Source: Siminovitchia terrae (lineage in GTDB: Bacteria; Bacillota; Bacilli; Bacillales; Bacillaceae_C). Taken from it: a stretch of 64,000 nt of DNA. Numbering within the stretch: the first letter of the stretch is position 1; each line of letters starts with the position of its first letter. Shown one piece after another: positions 55,831-64,000 of this stretch. The DNA lies in the NCBI RefSeq assembly GCF_003605405.2, contig NZ_QYTW02000001.1, forward strand, positions 124,001-188,000, read 5' to 3'. A program made the position numbers and the translations under genes. The notes below the pieces were generated by a model. That model was not told where the DNA came from and did no database searches. It saw only the letters and a program-made list of their open reading frames with translations.

Positions 55831-56227
55831 GTAATGATTCTCCTCGTAGCTTACTTCTAATTTTACTACAATTTCATAAAAAAAGTTATCTTTTTTCGAA
55901 TAAATTTTTGGATAATTTCCGCAAATTCATTCCATCCTTTGGATGTGAGATTATTTTATCCGAATGGGGTTTGACTTTCAAATAAAAACAAACTCATCGG
56001 CGTACAGATTGAACGGAAATATGCAAATGCCTTGTCAGCACTGGAAATAAGGTGATGCTTTACAATCAGTTCTTCAGCCTCTTTATTTCATATCACTTTG
56101 CTATGATGTTCGCCAAACACCTACGACGCTTGAGCATATAGCGAAGTGTCATTGAAATTGCTTCACGATACTCTTCTTTCAGGGTTATCTTTCGATTATA
56201 AAACAAAAACTGCCCAATGATTCAGCT
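55831..56227. other. Intergenic region between cdd and dgkA with decayed repeat
   Basis: About 400 bp without a credible gene. ACTCATCGGCGTACAGATTG at about 55990 resembles the left part of family 1 elements. An inverted repeat near 56034–56110 (GCACTGGAAATAAGGTGAT…ATCACTTTGCTA) may be a relic too. The cdd promoter is not resolved. Confidence 0.5.
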
Positions 56228-56617
56228 TCATTGGAACAGCTCAAAAACTTTCGGTATGAAAATAATAAGCCCAATCACCACCGTCATGATGGCATAAACC
56301 ATAACAGCGCCTGCCGCCATATCCTTCGCCTGCTTAGCCAAAGGCTTTATTTCATCTGTAACAAGATCAACGGTTTTTTCAATCGCCGAATTTAGTAATT
56401 CTAGAGCGATCATCCCAAAAATGCAGATAAGGATAAAAACCCATTCCATTCTGTTCAATCGAAAAGCAAAACCACACATACTAACAATCAGGGCGGCGGT
56501 TAAATGGATTTGAAAATTTCTTTCCGTTCTAACAGCGTGCCGCAAGCCCTGAATAGCATAGGAGAAAGAATCTAGAAGGCGTCCGAAACTGAATGCGTTT
56601 CTATCTTTCCAAGCCAT
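56228..56617 (-). CDS. dgkA: Undecaprenol kinase (DgkA family)
   Basis: 129 residues with three membrane helices. Conserved motif MIALELLNSAIEKTVDLVTD, and E/R/N residues near the N-terminus (YAIQGLRHAVRTERNFQIHL). In Gram-positives it phosphorylates undecaprenol, feeding the carrier lipid pool. It overlaps ybeY by 17 bases, so the two are coupled. Confidence 0.95.
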   Translation of the reverse strand: MAWKDRNAFSFGRLLDSFSYAIQGLRHAVRTERNFQIHLTAALIVSMCGFAFRLNRMEWVFILICIFGMIALELLNSAIEKTVDLVTDEIKPLAKQAKDMAAGAVMVYAIMTVVIGLIIFIPKVFELFQ

Positions 56618-57074
56618 AGCTCTTCAAAATATCCTCTTGTTTTTTGAACATACGTTTTTCGTCTTCGTCATTCATATGATCATATCCAAGAAGGTGAAGG
56701 AAACCATGCACCGTCAAAAAACCAAACTCCCGCAGATAGGAATGGCCATATTCTTCCGCCTGCTTTTCCGCCGTTTCGATTGAAATGACAATATCCCCCA
56801 ATATCCTTGGTAGGTTTTCAACACCGGCTATTTCCGTTTCCCCTTCACCCATATCTTCCATCGCAAAGGAAATAACGTCCGTGGGGGAATCCTTCCCCCT
56901 ATAGGCTCTGTTCAATTCCTGAATGGAATCATCATTAACGAAAGTAATGGAAAGCTCACTTCCATCTTCCACGTTTTCCATTTCCGCTGCATGGTTCAAC
57001 AATTCTTCCAATAAATGATAATGTTCTTCTTTTACATCGCCTGTTTCATCAATGAAGTCAACTTCGAGACTCAT
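56601..57074 (-). CDS. ybeY: Endoribonuclease YbeY (rRNA maturation factor)
   Basis: 157 residues. Zinc site HGFLHLLGYDHMND (HxxxHxxxxxH) near the C-terminus, and the conserved NRAYRGKDSPTDVISFAM. Acts in 16S rRNA 3' end processing and 30S quality control, with Era close by. It follows pgpH by 21 bases. Confidence 0.95.
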   Translation of the reverse strand: MSLEVDFIDETGDVKEEHYHLLEELLNHAAEMENVEDGSELSITFVNDDSIQELNRAYRGKDSPTDVISFAMEDMGEGETEIAGVENLPRILGDIVISIETAEKQAEEYGHSYLREFGFLTVHGFLHLLGYDHMNDEDEKRMFKKQEDILKSYGLER

Positions 57075-57095
57075 TTTCGCATCACCTTCTGCTCC

Positions 57096-59246
57096 TTATT
57101 TCGGATATTCAATCCTTGAATGAAAAATACCACCCAGCGTTTCGCAAAACGTTGTTTTAATGATTTCCAGTTGTTTCATAGTAATATCGCACTCATTTAA
57201 CTGGCCATCCAAAAGCCGGTCTTGAACAATGGAGTCAACGAGCGACTTGATTGCCTCGGGTGTCGGCTGGTTCAAAGAACGAACCGCTGCTTCTACACAA
57301 TCCGCCAGACTGATAACAGCCGCTTCTATAAATTGCGGTTTCGGGCCAGGATATCTATAATCAGACTCTTCCACATCACCTTGAATCTCAACAGCTTTAT
57401 AATAAAAGAATTTTAACAATGTTGTCCCATGGTGCTGCTCCGCAATATCTACGATTTCCTTTGGCATTTTATGTTTTTTCAATTCCGCCACGCCATCCGT
57501 AACATGGGCAATAATAATATCTTTACTTGTTGCGGGCTCCAGCTTATTATGAGGATTTTCCATGTTCATTTGATTTTCAATAAAAAAATGCGGTCTTGTT
57601 GTCTTGCCAATATCATGATAATAGGCCCCAACCCTTGCAAGCAAGCCGTTTGCACCGATGGCTTCACATGCCAACTCCGCCAAATTGGCCACCATTACAC
57701 TATGATGGTAGGTGCCTGGCGCCTCTATCAAGATCTTCTTTAGCAAAGGATGATTCGGATTGGATAATTCAATCAGCCTCATTGTTGATAATATACCGAA
57801 TCCCGCTTCAAGGAAAGGCAAAATCCCCATTGTCAATACGGCAGACAAAATACCTGAAACAGCACCATTAATTATAAAATATACATATTCCATATTGGTC
57901 ATTTGACCGCTGCCAATAAATTGCAGGAAGAAAATAAGCAGTACATTAACAACGGAAACAAGCATACCAGCACGCAATAGATTAAAGCGTTCGTTTTTAT
58001 CAGATAGGAAAATGATGCCTGCAAGACCGCTGAATAAAATGTATAGTGCAATTTCCACATCTATTGTTCCCGAAATGCCGTCATGAAAAACGATACTTCC
58101 GCAAGCAGCCAAAATAATTGCCATCAGCAGGCCAAAACGCTCATTGACCATAACTCTGATCAGCATGGGAGCCATCGCAGCGGGAAAGACATAGGAAATA
58201 TCGTATTGATCCAGGCCTGCCACCAGACTGATGAGCTTCATTACTAGAATAGCCCCTACAAAGACGATTCCGAAAATCAGCAAATAGCTCTGTTTCTTTT
58301 CTTCTGGCTCTTTCAATTTTGTAAAAGGTATATATATAGCGCCTATTGAAAGCAGAACAAAAATAGCAAGACCGATGAACGGCTTGACTGATGGCTTACC
58401 TTTCAATAGCCCCAACGTATCAAGCTGGCGGTAAATATCCCTGTCAATGAGGTGTCCTTCTTGAACCACTATCTGCCCCTGCAATATTTTTACGGGCTCC
58501 ACTTCATCCATGGCTTGCTGCTTTCTTTCTTCAGTAAGCCCTGAATCAAAGACTTCATTTGCGATAATAGCGTATTTTCCAAGCTCAATAGAGGCATTTT
58601 CCACATTTTTATCCAAGTTTGCTGACTTGATTCTATCAATTAAAACAGATCTTATTTTGTTCGCTTGATCTTCACGGATCTTGTCGTTCATGATGGCTTC
58701 GACATTATTGATTAGGATACTCCTGGCCTTTTCCAATTCATCTGGGCCAGCCGCCAATAGCTGAGTAAGAGTCTGATCCGATATCGTTTCGGTAACATCC
58801 TCAGTAACGTCAGCTGTAAGCTTTGATTTCAATAAGGCTAGCTTGGACGCAGTAAGTTGAGTACTTTCTTTTTCCGTTTTACCTTCTTCCTCTTCTTTCT
58901 TTTTTTTATCTGACCCCTCTTGATTTACTTCGTTTACAAAATCGAAAATGGAAGTAAGCAGAAGCACTCTGTTTTGAGCGACCTCTTTTTTATACACATA
59001 TACGTCTTCGACCTCTCCGGCAGCTTTTTTCCGTTCTTCCGCTGTTTTTTCTTCATCTTCAATGGTTTTTGGTGAACGGATCGTTTTATCGGCGACAGAA
59101 AATAGCTCCATGTCATAGGTCTCAGGCTTAACGTTCGTGTAAAGGATTGCAAATAATAAAAGGCCCAACACCAAAAAGACTAGAGCCGTAAACAGCTTAT
59201 AACTAAGAATCTTTCGTATATTTTTTATATACTTTTGAAAGTACAT
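57096..59246 (-). CDS. pgpH: 7TM-HD cyclic-di-AMP phosphodiesterase PgpH (YqfF)
   Basis: 716 residues. One N-terminal helix (LFTALVFLVLGLLLFAILYT), a large extracellular domain (about 45–290), seven membrane helices (about 295–480) and a cytosolic HD domain: APGTYHHSVMVANL, AYYHDIGKTTRP and IIAHVTDGVAELKKHKM. The family degrades c-di-AMP to pApA. It belongs to the ybeY-dgkA group, separated from phoH by the terminator. Confidence 0.95.
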   Translation of the reverse strand: MYFQKYIKNIRKILSYKLFTALVFLVLGLLLFAILYTNVKPETYDMELFSVADKTIRSPKTIEDEEKTAEERKKAAGEVEDVYVYKKEVAQNRVLLLTSIFDFVNEVNQEGSDKKKKEEEEGKTEKESTQLTASKLALLKSKLTADVTEDVTETISDQTLTQLLAAGPDELEKARSILINNVEAIMNDKIREDQANKIRSVLIDRIKSANLDKNVENASIELGKYAIIANEVFDSGLTEERKQQAMDEVEPVKILQGQIVVQEGHLIDRDIYRQLDTLGLLKGKPSVKPFIGLAIFVLLSIGAIYIPFTKLKEPEEKKQSYLLIFGIVFVGAILVMKLISLVAGLDQYDISYVFPAAMAPMLIRVMVNERFGLLMAIILAACGSIVFHDGISGTIDVEIALYILFSGLAGIIFLSDKNERFNLLRAGMLVSVVNVLLIFFLQFIGSGQMTNMEYVYFIINGAVSGILSAVLTMGILPFLEAGFGILSTMRLIELSNPNHPLLKKILIEAPGTYHHSVMVANLAELACEAIGANGLLARVGAYYHDIGKTTRPHFFIENQMNMENPHNKLEPATSKDIIIAHVTDGVAELKKHKMPKEIVDIAEQHHGTTLLKFFYYKAVEIQGDVEESDYRYPGPKPQFIEAAVISLADCVEAAVRSLNQPTPEAIKSLVDSIVQDRLLDGQLNECDITMKQLEIIKTTFCETLGGIFHSRIEYPK

Positions 59247-59340
59247 TGTTCTCCCCCACCGCCTTTTTTTAGAAAAAAAGGATTCCTATGTCAAATATAG
59301 CAGTTTCGGAGAGTAAAGACACTACCTAAATTTCGAAAAA

Positions 59341-59374
59341 GAAACCCGCGGACTTAACGTCCGGGGGTGGTTTC
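59341..59374 (-). terminator. Terminator of phoH
   Basis: On the minus strand GAAACCACCCCCGGAC pairs with GTCCGCGGGTTTC around GTTAA, which is the phoH stop codon; TTTTTC follows. Thus the stop codon is in the loop. Confidence 0.82.
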
Positions 59375-60328
59375 ATTCTGTGCATACGCTTTGATAACGC
59401 TCGCGACAAGAGGATGGCGCACAACGTCTCCCTCTTCAAAGTGAATAAAGGCAATGCCCTTTACTCCCTGCAATATAACCTCTGCAGTCGCAAGACCGGA
59501 TTTAACTCCTTGCGGAAGATCCACTTGAGTTGAATCTCCCGTTATGACCATCTTTGATCCAAAGCCAAGCCTCGTTAAAAACATTTTCATTTGTGCATGG
59601 GTTGTATTTTGAGCTTCATCCAATATGACAAAGGCATCATCAAGCGTACGCCCTCTCATATAGGCTAGAGGCGCTATTTCGATTGTTTCCCTTTCAATGA
59701 GCCTTTGAGTATGTTCAGCCCCCAATACATCATGTAGGGCATCATAAAGCGGCCTCAAATAAGGATCTACTTTTTCTTTTAAATCTCCTGGCAAAAAGCC
59801 AAGACTTTCCCCTGCCTCTACTGCTGGACGAGTTAATATGATCTTATTGATCTTCCCGCTTTTCAATGCAGCCACAGCCATCACAACTGCCAGATATGTT
59901 TTTCCAGTACCCGCAGGACCTATACCAAATACCAAGTCATTTTTCCGGACTGCTTCGATGTAATGGCGCTGGCCAAGTGTTTTTACGCGGATGGCTTTGC
60001 CTTTTGCATTGCGCGTAATTTCTTCATCATATAATTCCGAAAAATACTCTATTTTTCCTTGCTTCGCCATTTGAGCCGCATAAGCAGTGTCCCTAGGCCC
60101 AATCCGGATACCGCTCCTTATTACAACGAGCAGCTGCTTTATCGTTTCCTCTGCAAGGACTGCTGCTTCAGGTGTTCCCGTGACATTAAGCGTTTCTCCG
60201 CGAGTCACGATTTTAACGCCAAATGCATCTTCAAGCATCTTTAGATTGCTGTCACCATTTCCAAATAAGACAGGTGCTTCATCATCGCTGTCCAATTGTA
60301 TTTGATTTGTTATGAATTCTTTTGTCAT
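59354..60328 (-). CDS. phoH: PhoH family ATPase
   Basis: 324 residues. Walker A FGIGPAGTGKTYLAVVMAV, Walker B DAFVILDEAQNTTHAQMKMF, and sensor TGDSTQVDLPQG. An N-terminal KH-like part precedes. Cytosolic ATPase possibly in RNA processing, consistent with linkage to ybeY. It follows yqfD by 11 bases. Confidence 0.94.
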   Translation of the reverse strand: MTKEFITNQIQLDSDDEAPVLFGNGDSNLKMLEDAFGVKIVTRGETLNVTGTPEAAVLAEETIKQLLVVIRSGIRIGPRDTAYAAQMAKQGKIEYFSELYDEEITRNAKGKAIRVKTLGQRHYIEAVRKNDLVFGIGPAGTGKTYLAVVMAVAALKSGKINKIILTRPAVEAGESLGFLPGDLKEKVDPYLRPLYDALHDVLGAEHTQRLIERETIEIAPLAYMRGRTLDDAFVILDEAQNTTHAQMKMFLTRLGFGSKMVITGDSTQVDLPQGVKSGLATAEVILQGVKGIAFIHFEEGDVVRHPLVASVIKAYAQNETTPGR

Positions 60329-60339
60329 TTGTAATCTCC

Positions 60340-61518
60340 TTAAGTGATCGGTTTTTCTTTTGCTATATTTTCTATCACTTGGAAATAGATTGTCAGCTTA
60401 ACTTTACCATTCTCTACTTCTTCATGCAAAATAATCTCGTCGTCTATACGGGCGTCTTCAGAAATATTTTTTATCAGGTCCCTTCTTGCTAGTTCTCTTG
60501 CTGCCTCCTGTGCTTGCTTTTTTGTAAGTGATCGTTCGTATTCCTCTGTCGCTCTTACCGTTTTCTCAACATAGGCAATAGGAAGCTGCCAGCCAAGAAA
60601 GCGAACTGGGTACACTTCGGTCTCTACTTCGAAACTTTTAAAGCCTGTCTTGCCAAATCCCCAAACTGGCATTGAAAAAGAACCGAATTTTAAGGCATGT
60701 GTTCTTTTTTCTTCTCCGCTAAAGACTTGAAAAGTTGATCGGAGTGGGAATTCGGCATGCGTTTGATACCATGTTTTCCCCAAAATCTCTCCCTGAGCTG
60801 AAACTTTTTTCGTTGTTTCTCCCTCTCCTATCGTTCCCGAAACAAGAATCTGCCCCTTTTCAACAAACTGGTTCACTTTAACCAGCGGCTTGCCTTTTTC
60901 CACAAACAGCTTTTCTATAACAGCCTTTTTTGTTGCAATAAGATGGGACGGGGAGCGAGCTTCCTGTTCTTTAGGCTCCGTTTTCTCCACAACTTGAAAA
61001 TGAAAGGTTGTCCCTTTCAACTCAACACCAATCCAGGTGATATTATCAACGCGTTCAGTTAAATTACGTTGTATTTTTTCCAGATCTTGATTTAAAAAAT
61101 GGGAGTTACCGATACTGATTCCCATTTTTGTAAGTTCCTTCCTGATTTTGTGTTCCGTTTCGGGGTTGGCCCCTTTAATTTCTATCCCCCATGTGATGTT
61201 GGAAAGCACAGTGATCAAAATAAAAAATATGATCATTCCACCCAAAAAACCACTGTTCTTGAATAATCTTTTCAATAAAAAAGGAGCCCCTTCGCCGCGG
61301 ACGAAGGAAATTCGGCACTTAAAACGACGTGCTGCTTTCCTTAATTTATGTATGTCTTGAAGTGAAATATAAAAAAGCATGGCACCCGTTTTAAACCGTT
61401 TCACTCTCCATATTGCAATCCCGTCCCTCGTCATTTTGTTCAGCAGAAGCTCCAATCCTTGTCCATCTGCTTTAACCAGTACCCGGCCTGACAGAAATGT
61501 GATCCAACGGTTCTTCAT
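60340..61518 (-). CDS. yqfD: Sporulation protein YqfD
   Basis: 392 residues. A cytosolic N-terminus, one membrane helix (GGMIIFFILITVLSNITWGI), then an extracytoplasmic domain related to SpoIV-type sporulation proteins. The family is controlled by SigE in the mother cell in Bacillus. It is 12 bases after yqfC. Exact role is not known. Confidence 0.92.
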   Translation of the reverse strand: MKNRWITFLSGRVLVKADGQGLELLLNKMTRDGIAIWRVKRFKTGAMLFYISLQDIHKLRKAARRFKCRISFVRGEGAPFLLKRLFKNSGFLGGMIIFFILITVLSNITWGIEIKGANPETEHKIRKELTKMGISIGNSHFLNQDLEKIQRNLTERVDNITWIGVELKGTTFHFQVVEKTEPKEQEARSPSHLIATKKAVIEKLFVEKGKPLVKVNQFVEKGQILVSGTIGEGETTKKVSAQGEILGKTWYQTHAEFPLRSTFQVFSGEEKRTHALKFGSFSMPVWGFGKTGFKSFEVETEVYPVRFLGWQLPIAYVEKTVRATEEYERSLTKKQAQEAARELARRDLIKNISEDARIDDEIILHEEVENGKVKLTIYFQVIENIAKEKPIT

Positions 61519-61530
61519 TTTGTGCCACTC

Positions 61531-61815
61531 CTATTCTTTCAAATACAAGACTTCACTTATTTTTCCTTCCAGCAGTATTTCTTCTGGTAGGATTGTTTTG
61601 ATGATAAAAGAGTTACCTTTTATCAGAATCTGCCCCTGCTTAAGAAGTAGCCGAACCTCTTTATCGGAAAAAGCGAGAAGCCCCTGATGATTCTCGATAT
61701 ATATGTGCAATTGACCGATGATCGTGACACGTGGGAGGTCCATCATTACATCGGGCGGCAATTCCATCTTTTCTAACGCCCACTTGCGAAATCGGTGTGT
61801 CCATTTTTTCGCCAT
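61531..61815 (-). CDS. yqfC: Sporulation protein YqfC
   Basis: 94 residues starting MAKKWTHRFRKWALEKMELP, then a beta-rich domain (DLPRVTIIGQLHIYIENHQG, LLLKQGQILIKGNSFIIKTI) related to YabP. The start has GAAAGGGGG 9 bases upstream, and this site is buried in a long hairpin. First gene of yqfC-yqfD-phoH. Confidence 0.92.
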   Translation of the reverse strand: MAKKWTHRFRKWALEKMELPPDVMMDLPRVTIIGQLHIYIENHQGLLAFSDKEVRLLLKQGQILIKGNSFIIKTILPEEILLEGKISEVLYLKE

Positions 61816-61822
61816 GAAAAAG

Positions 61823-61862
61823 AACCCCCTTTCATCTCATATGTATGAGTTGAAAGGGGGTT
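61823..61862 (-). promoter_or_regulatory. Hairpin covering the yqfC ribosome binding site
   Basis: Minus strand: AACCCCCTTTCA, mismatch, CTCAT, loop ACAT, ATGAG, mismatch, TGAAAGGGGGTT. The 3' arm holds GAAAGGGGG, the yqfC ribosome site, 9 bases from the ATG. TTCTTTTTC follows, so it could also act as a terminator for an upstream transcript. Confidence 0.8.
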
Positions 61863-61920
61863 TCATCACTTTAACGTTCAAGAAAGTATAAAAAATTAGA
61901 CGAAACTTTTTTGATATCAA

Positions 61921-62111
61921 ATGCGCCTTTGCGTATTTGAGCCCAGATTTTATCGAGCTTAAGCTCGATAAATTTCCTCTGAAAATCTGTGGCACCCGCC
62001 GGAGGCTTTAATTTTATTCAGCCGGGGGTTTGAACCCCCACTGAATGGAATACCAATAGGCATTCATCTCAACACTTACAGAAGTGAGAGACTTCTGCTG
62101 AATGAAGTTAA
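61921..62111 (+). mobile_element. Multi-hairpin element (family 2), copy D
   Basis: 191 bp with ATCAA before the left end. It has the perfect palindrome TTTATCGAGCTTAAGCTCGA, the ATTCAGCCGGGGG/CCCCCACTGAAT hairpin, and the terminal GAAGTGAGAGACTTCTGCTG plus AATGAAGTTAA. Between yqfC and the yqfB-like gene. Confidence 0.7.
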
Positions 62112-62128
62112 ACGGTTATGAGATCTTT

Positions 62129-62203
62129 CTAGGTAAAGCGACAGCCCTGCAAGCATGAAGGCAATTCCCCGTGTGGTTGAAATATTGCCTGGTTGTTTGC
62201 CAC
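62129..62203 (-). CDS. Possible 24-residue open frame
   Basis: GTG-started frame MANNQAIFQPHGELPSCLQG then CRFT, with AAAGGAG 4–5 bases upstream. It would be the gene after the yqfB-like one. No family recognised; it may be chance. Two cysteines (CLQGC). Confidence 0.25.
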   Translation of the reverse strand: MANNQAIFQPHGELPSCLQGCRFT

Positions 62204-62262
62204 GTCTCTCCTTTTCTGATCAGTCTGACGCGGATGAACAGCACGCTTACACTTGTATTGTT

Positions 62263-62757
62263 TTAATGCCGCCCATATCTTTTTTTGGCTCTTGGAGGCC
62301 CCAGAACCTCTGACATGATGATCCCTTTTACAATATCATTCTGTTGAAAAAAAGGTTCGATCTGCGGGCCTGCCGGCTTTGTCTCTTTGACGGCTTCCGC
62401 TTTTCTTTGCATCTCAATTGCCTTTTCCTTATAAGCTGCGGCCTCTTTTCTGAGCTCTTCCATTTTATCTTCTGCTTCAGCTTTTTTTTCCTCAATCTGA
62501 GGCTGCATTTGAGACAGCAGTATTTCTGCAGCCTCTTTCAAGCTGCGCGGTCTCTCAACACGTACAGGCTGTGGCTTTTCATGGATAGGCTTCTGATTAG
62601 CAGGAGATACCGGCCTCTCCTGTTGTCTAGGCTGAACCGGCCTGCTGTTTGGACCCTTGGGCTTTTCTTGATTGGTAGCTCGCTTTTTTTGCTCACTTGC
62701 CTTGTTTACAAAGAAACTAATCAGTGCAATGATAATTATCGGCAAAAATTGTTCCAA
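62263..62757 (-). CDS. YqfB-position membrane-anchored coiled-coil protein
   Basis: 164 residues from TTG. Residues 3–17 (QFLPIIIIALISFFV) form one anchor; 30–70 is Pro/Gln/Arg-rich; 70–130 a charged coiled coil (QIEEKKAEAEDKMEELRKEA); the C-terminus is IVKGIIMSEVLGPPRAKKRY. Stands where yqfB is in B. subtilis, after floA, but homology is not certain. AAAGGAGG lies 8 bases before the start inside a small hairpin. Co-transcription with floA suggests a membrane-domain role (inference). Confidence 0.72.
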   Translation of the reverse strand: MEQFLPIIIIALISFFVNKASEQKKRATNQEKPKGPNSRPVQPRQQERPVSPANQKPIHEKPQPVRVERPRSLKEAAEILLSQMQPQIEEKKAEAEDKMEELRKEAAAYKEKAIEMQRKAEAVKETKPAGPQIEPFFQQNDIVKGIIMSEVLGPPRAKKRYGRH

Positions 62758-62773
62758 AGGAGTTACCTCCTTT
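62756..62773 (-). promoter_or_regulatory. Hairpin sequestering ribosome site and start of the yqfB-like gene
   Basis: Minus strand AAAGGAG-GTAA-CTCCTTT: a perfect 7-bp stem with a GNRA-type loop. It buries the Shine-Dalgarno and the first two bases of the UUG start. Confidence 0.7.
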
Positions 62774-62903
62774 CAATTGAATAGAAAACTGTAAGCGACC
62801 GTTTAATGCTGGCAAACAAGACGATTCCCGAGGATTTGGTTCTCAGTCACCAAAGGGATTCGTCTTTGCTTCGCCTAATCTTTCCTATCCTAATAATAAG
62901 AAC
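62774..62903. repeat. Short repeat fragment between floA and the yqfB-like gene
   Basis: 24 bases from 62811 (AAACAAGACGATTCCCGAGG is the core) are identical to 47946–47969. TTCTCAGTCACCA after it parallels TTCTTCAGCCACCA there. Minor repeat family, no function seen. Confidence 0.55.
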
Positions 62904-63899
62904 TTACTCCGGCTTGTTGCTATCCTTCGGCTTTGTCATTCTTCCGATGGAATCCCGCATATCTGTATCTGCATCAATATTCCGCAGTGATAAATAATCC
63001 ATTACTCCTAAATTTCCTGACTTGAGCGCTTCGGACATAGCAAGCGGCACTTCGGCTTCGGCCTCCACCACTTTCGCTCTCATCTCTTCTACGCGGGCCT
63101 TCATTTCCTGTTCGTTTGCAACAGCCATTGCCCTTCTTTCTTCGGCTTTCGCTTGGGCAATCTTCTTGTCCGCTTCGGCCTGGTCTGTCTGTAGCTGGGC
63201 ACCGATGTTTTTGCCGATATCCACATCAGCGATGTCAATCGAAAGAATCTCAAATGCAGTACCTGCGTCGAGTCCTTTGGCCAAAACTGTCCGGGAAATC
63301 ATATCAGGATTTTCAAGGACTTTCTTATGGTTGTCACTGGATCCGATGGTGGAAACAACCCCTTCACCAACACGGGCGATGACAGTTTCTTCCCCTGCTC
63401 CCCCGACCAACCTATCAATATTGGCGCGTACAGTAATCCTTGCCTTTGCCTTCACTTCAATACCGTCCATGGCGACACCAGCAATAAATGGTGTTTCAAT
63501 AACTTTAGGGTTAACACTCATCTGAACCGCTTCTAATACATCACGACCAGCAAGGTCAATAGCCGCGGCACGTTCGAATGTTAATTCAATATTTGCCCGC
63601 TGAGCTGCAATCAGCGCATTGACAACCCGATCCACATTACCTCCCGCCAAATAATGACTTTCCAATTGGTTTGTTGCGACCGGAAGGCCTGCTTTATGTG
63701 CCTTGATTAACGGTTCAACGACACGTCTTGGAATAACTCTTCTCAGTCTCATACCGATTAAAGTGAAAATACCAACCTTTACTCCTGCGGCAAGGGCAGA
63801 AATCCAGAGCCCGATCGGAACAAAGGTGATTAAAACAGAAACTACAATAATCGCTATTACGATTACAACTAATAAAAACAGTGTGTCAGCACCAAGCAT
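62904..63899 (-). CDS. floA: Flotillin-like protein FloA (YqfA)
   Basis: 331 residues. N-terminal hairpin membrane segment ([20 protein letters not shown] and [20 protein letters not shown]), then a PHB/SPFH-like domain (about 60–230, [40 protein letters not shown]) and a coiled coil with Glu-Ala repeats ([20 protein letters not shown]). Organises membrane microdomains together with FloT. AGGAGG precedes the ATG by 7 bases. Confidence 0.96.
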   Translation of the reverse strand: MLGADTLFLLVVIVIAIIVVSVLITFVPIGLWISALAAGVKVGIFTLIGMRLRRVIPRRVVEPLIKAHKAGLPVATNQLESHYLAGGNVDRVVNALIAAQRANIELTFERAAAIDLAGRDVLEAVQMSVNPKVIETPFIAGVAMDGIEVKAKARITVRANIDRLVGGAGEETVIARVGEGVVSTIGSSDNHKKVLENPDMISRTVLAKGLDAGTAFEILSIDIADVDIGKNIGAQLQTDQAEADKKIAQAKAEERRAMAVANEQEMKARVEEMRAKVVEAEAEVPLAMSEALKSGNLGVMDYLSLRNIDADTDMRDSIGRMTKPKDSNKPE

Positions 63900-63939
63900 T
63901 CATTTTCCTCCTCATATTTGCATTAGTGTGCGTGTTCAA

Positions 63940-64000
63940 AGGTTGCCAAATTAGAAGGTCGACTAAAGACGCCACGTCCTGTGGCAACGTCGACACTAGC
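63940..64000 (+). repeat. Family 1 repeat cut by the window edge
   Basis: The hairpin GCCAC-GTCCT-GTGGC at 63971–63985 followed by GTCGACACTAGC matches the family core. It lies upstream of floA where another gene is expected; the rest is outside the window. Confidence 0.7.

Overview
The window is a stretch of a Bacillus-type (Bacillaceae) chromosome. Gene content and order follow the Bacillus subtilis yqhL–gcv–yqhHG–comG–yqg–sodA–yqf–sigA–dnaG–glyQS–era–phoH–floA block almost gene for gene. Start codons (many TTG and GTG), strong AGGAGG ribosome binding sites, sporulation genes (yqfC, yqfD), a T-box and a tandem glycine riboswitch all fit. Most genes lie on the minus strand. No tRNA, rRNA, prophage, CRISPR or intact transposase gene was seen.

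Layout: 1–1.3 kb is the N-terminal part of a B12-dependent ribonucleotide reductase with a pair of NrdR-like boxes. 1.7–2.1 kb is the rhodanese yqhL. 2.6–6.8 kb is the glycine cleavage operon gcvT-gcvPA-gcvPB behind a glycine riboswitch. 6.9–9.4 kb is the SNF2 helicase yqhH with yqhG. 9.4–13.6 kb is the competence pseudopilus operon comGA–GG with yqzE. 13.8–21.7 kb holds small yqg genes, an LtaS-like enzyme, the rhomboid protease gluP, yqgN and rpmG; glcK is absent from its usual place. 21.8–27.1 kb has two small membrane proteins, a class B PBP, an MFS transporter and sodA. 27–31.6 kb holds yqgC, yqgB, yqfZ, ispG, yqfX and yqfW. 31.6–33.9 kb is a zur-znuB-znuC zinc operon with a palindromic operator. 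34–41.6 kb holds yqfT, nfo, cshB, yqfQ, ispH, yqfO-trmK and cccA. 41.8–47.7 kb holds an acyl-CoA dehydrogenase, sigA, dnaG and yqxD. 48–52.8 kb holds yqfL-ccpN and glyQS with its T-box. 53–64 kb holds recO, yqzL, era, cdd, dgkA, ybeY, pgpH, phoH, yqfD, yqfC, a yqfB-like gene and floA.

The least ordinary content is between genes. (1) A family of interspersed elements, up to about 570 bp, carries short hairpins with a near-invariant loop (GTCCT, or AGGAY on the other strand) and stems that vary but stay paired. Near 43.3–44.1 kb one piece has become twelve perfect 58-bp tandem units. Read on the minus strand (the sigA direction) this gives about two dozen hairpins presenting CAGGA(C/U)G or ACAGGGACGU, which resembles the CsrA-binding motif of CsrB-type sponge RNAs; that reading is an inference. 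(2) Four co-oriented copies of a roughly 190-bp multi-hairpin element end in an IS200/IS605-like terminal hairpin; one splits znuC from znuB and one supplies the stop codon of yqfO. A fifth, different relic with a similar terminal hairpin lies upstream of the glyQS T-box. (3) Two hairpins sequester ribosome binding sites, before yqfC and before the yqfB-like gene.

The genes are mainly housekeeping: one-carbon and glycine metabolism, DNA uptake, isoprenoid synthesis by the MEP pathway (ispG, ispH), zinc homeostasis, transcription and replication initiation, translation and ribosome maturation (era, ybeY, rpmG), and envelope functions.
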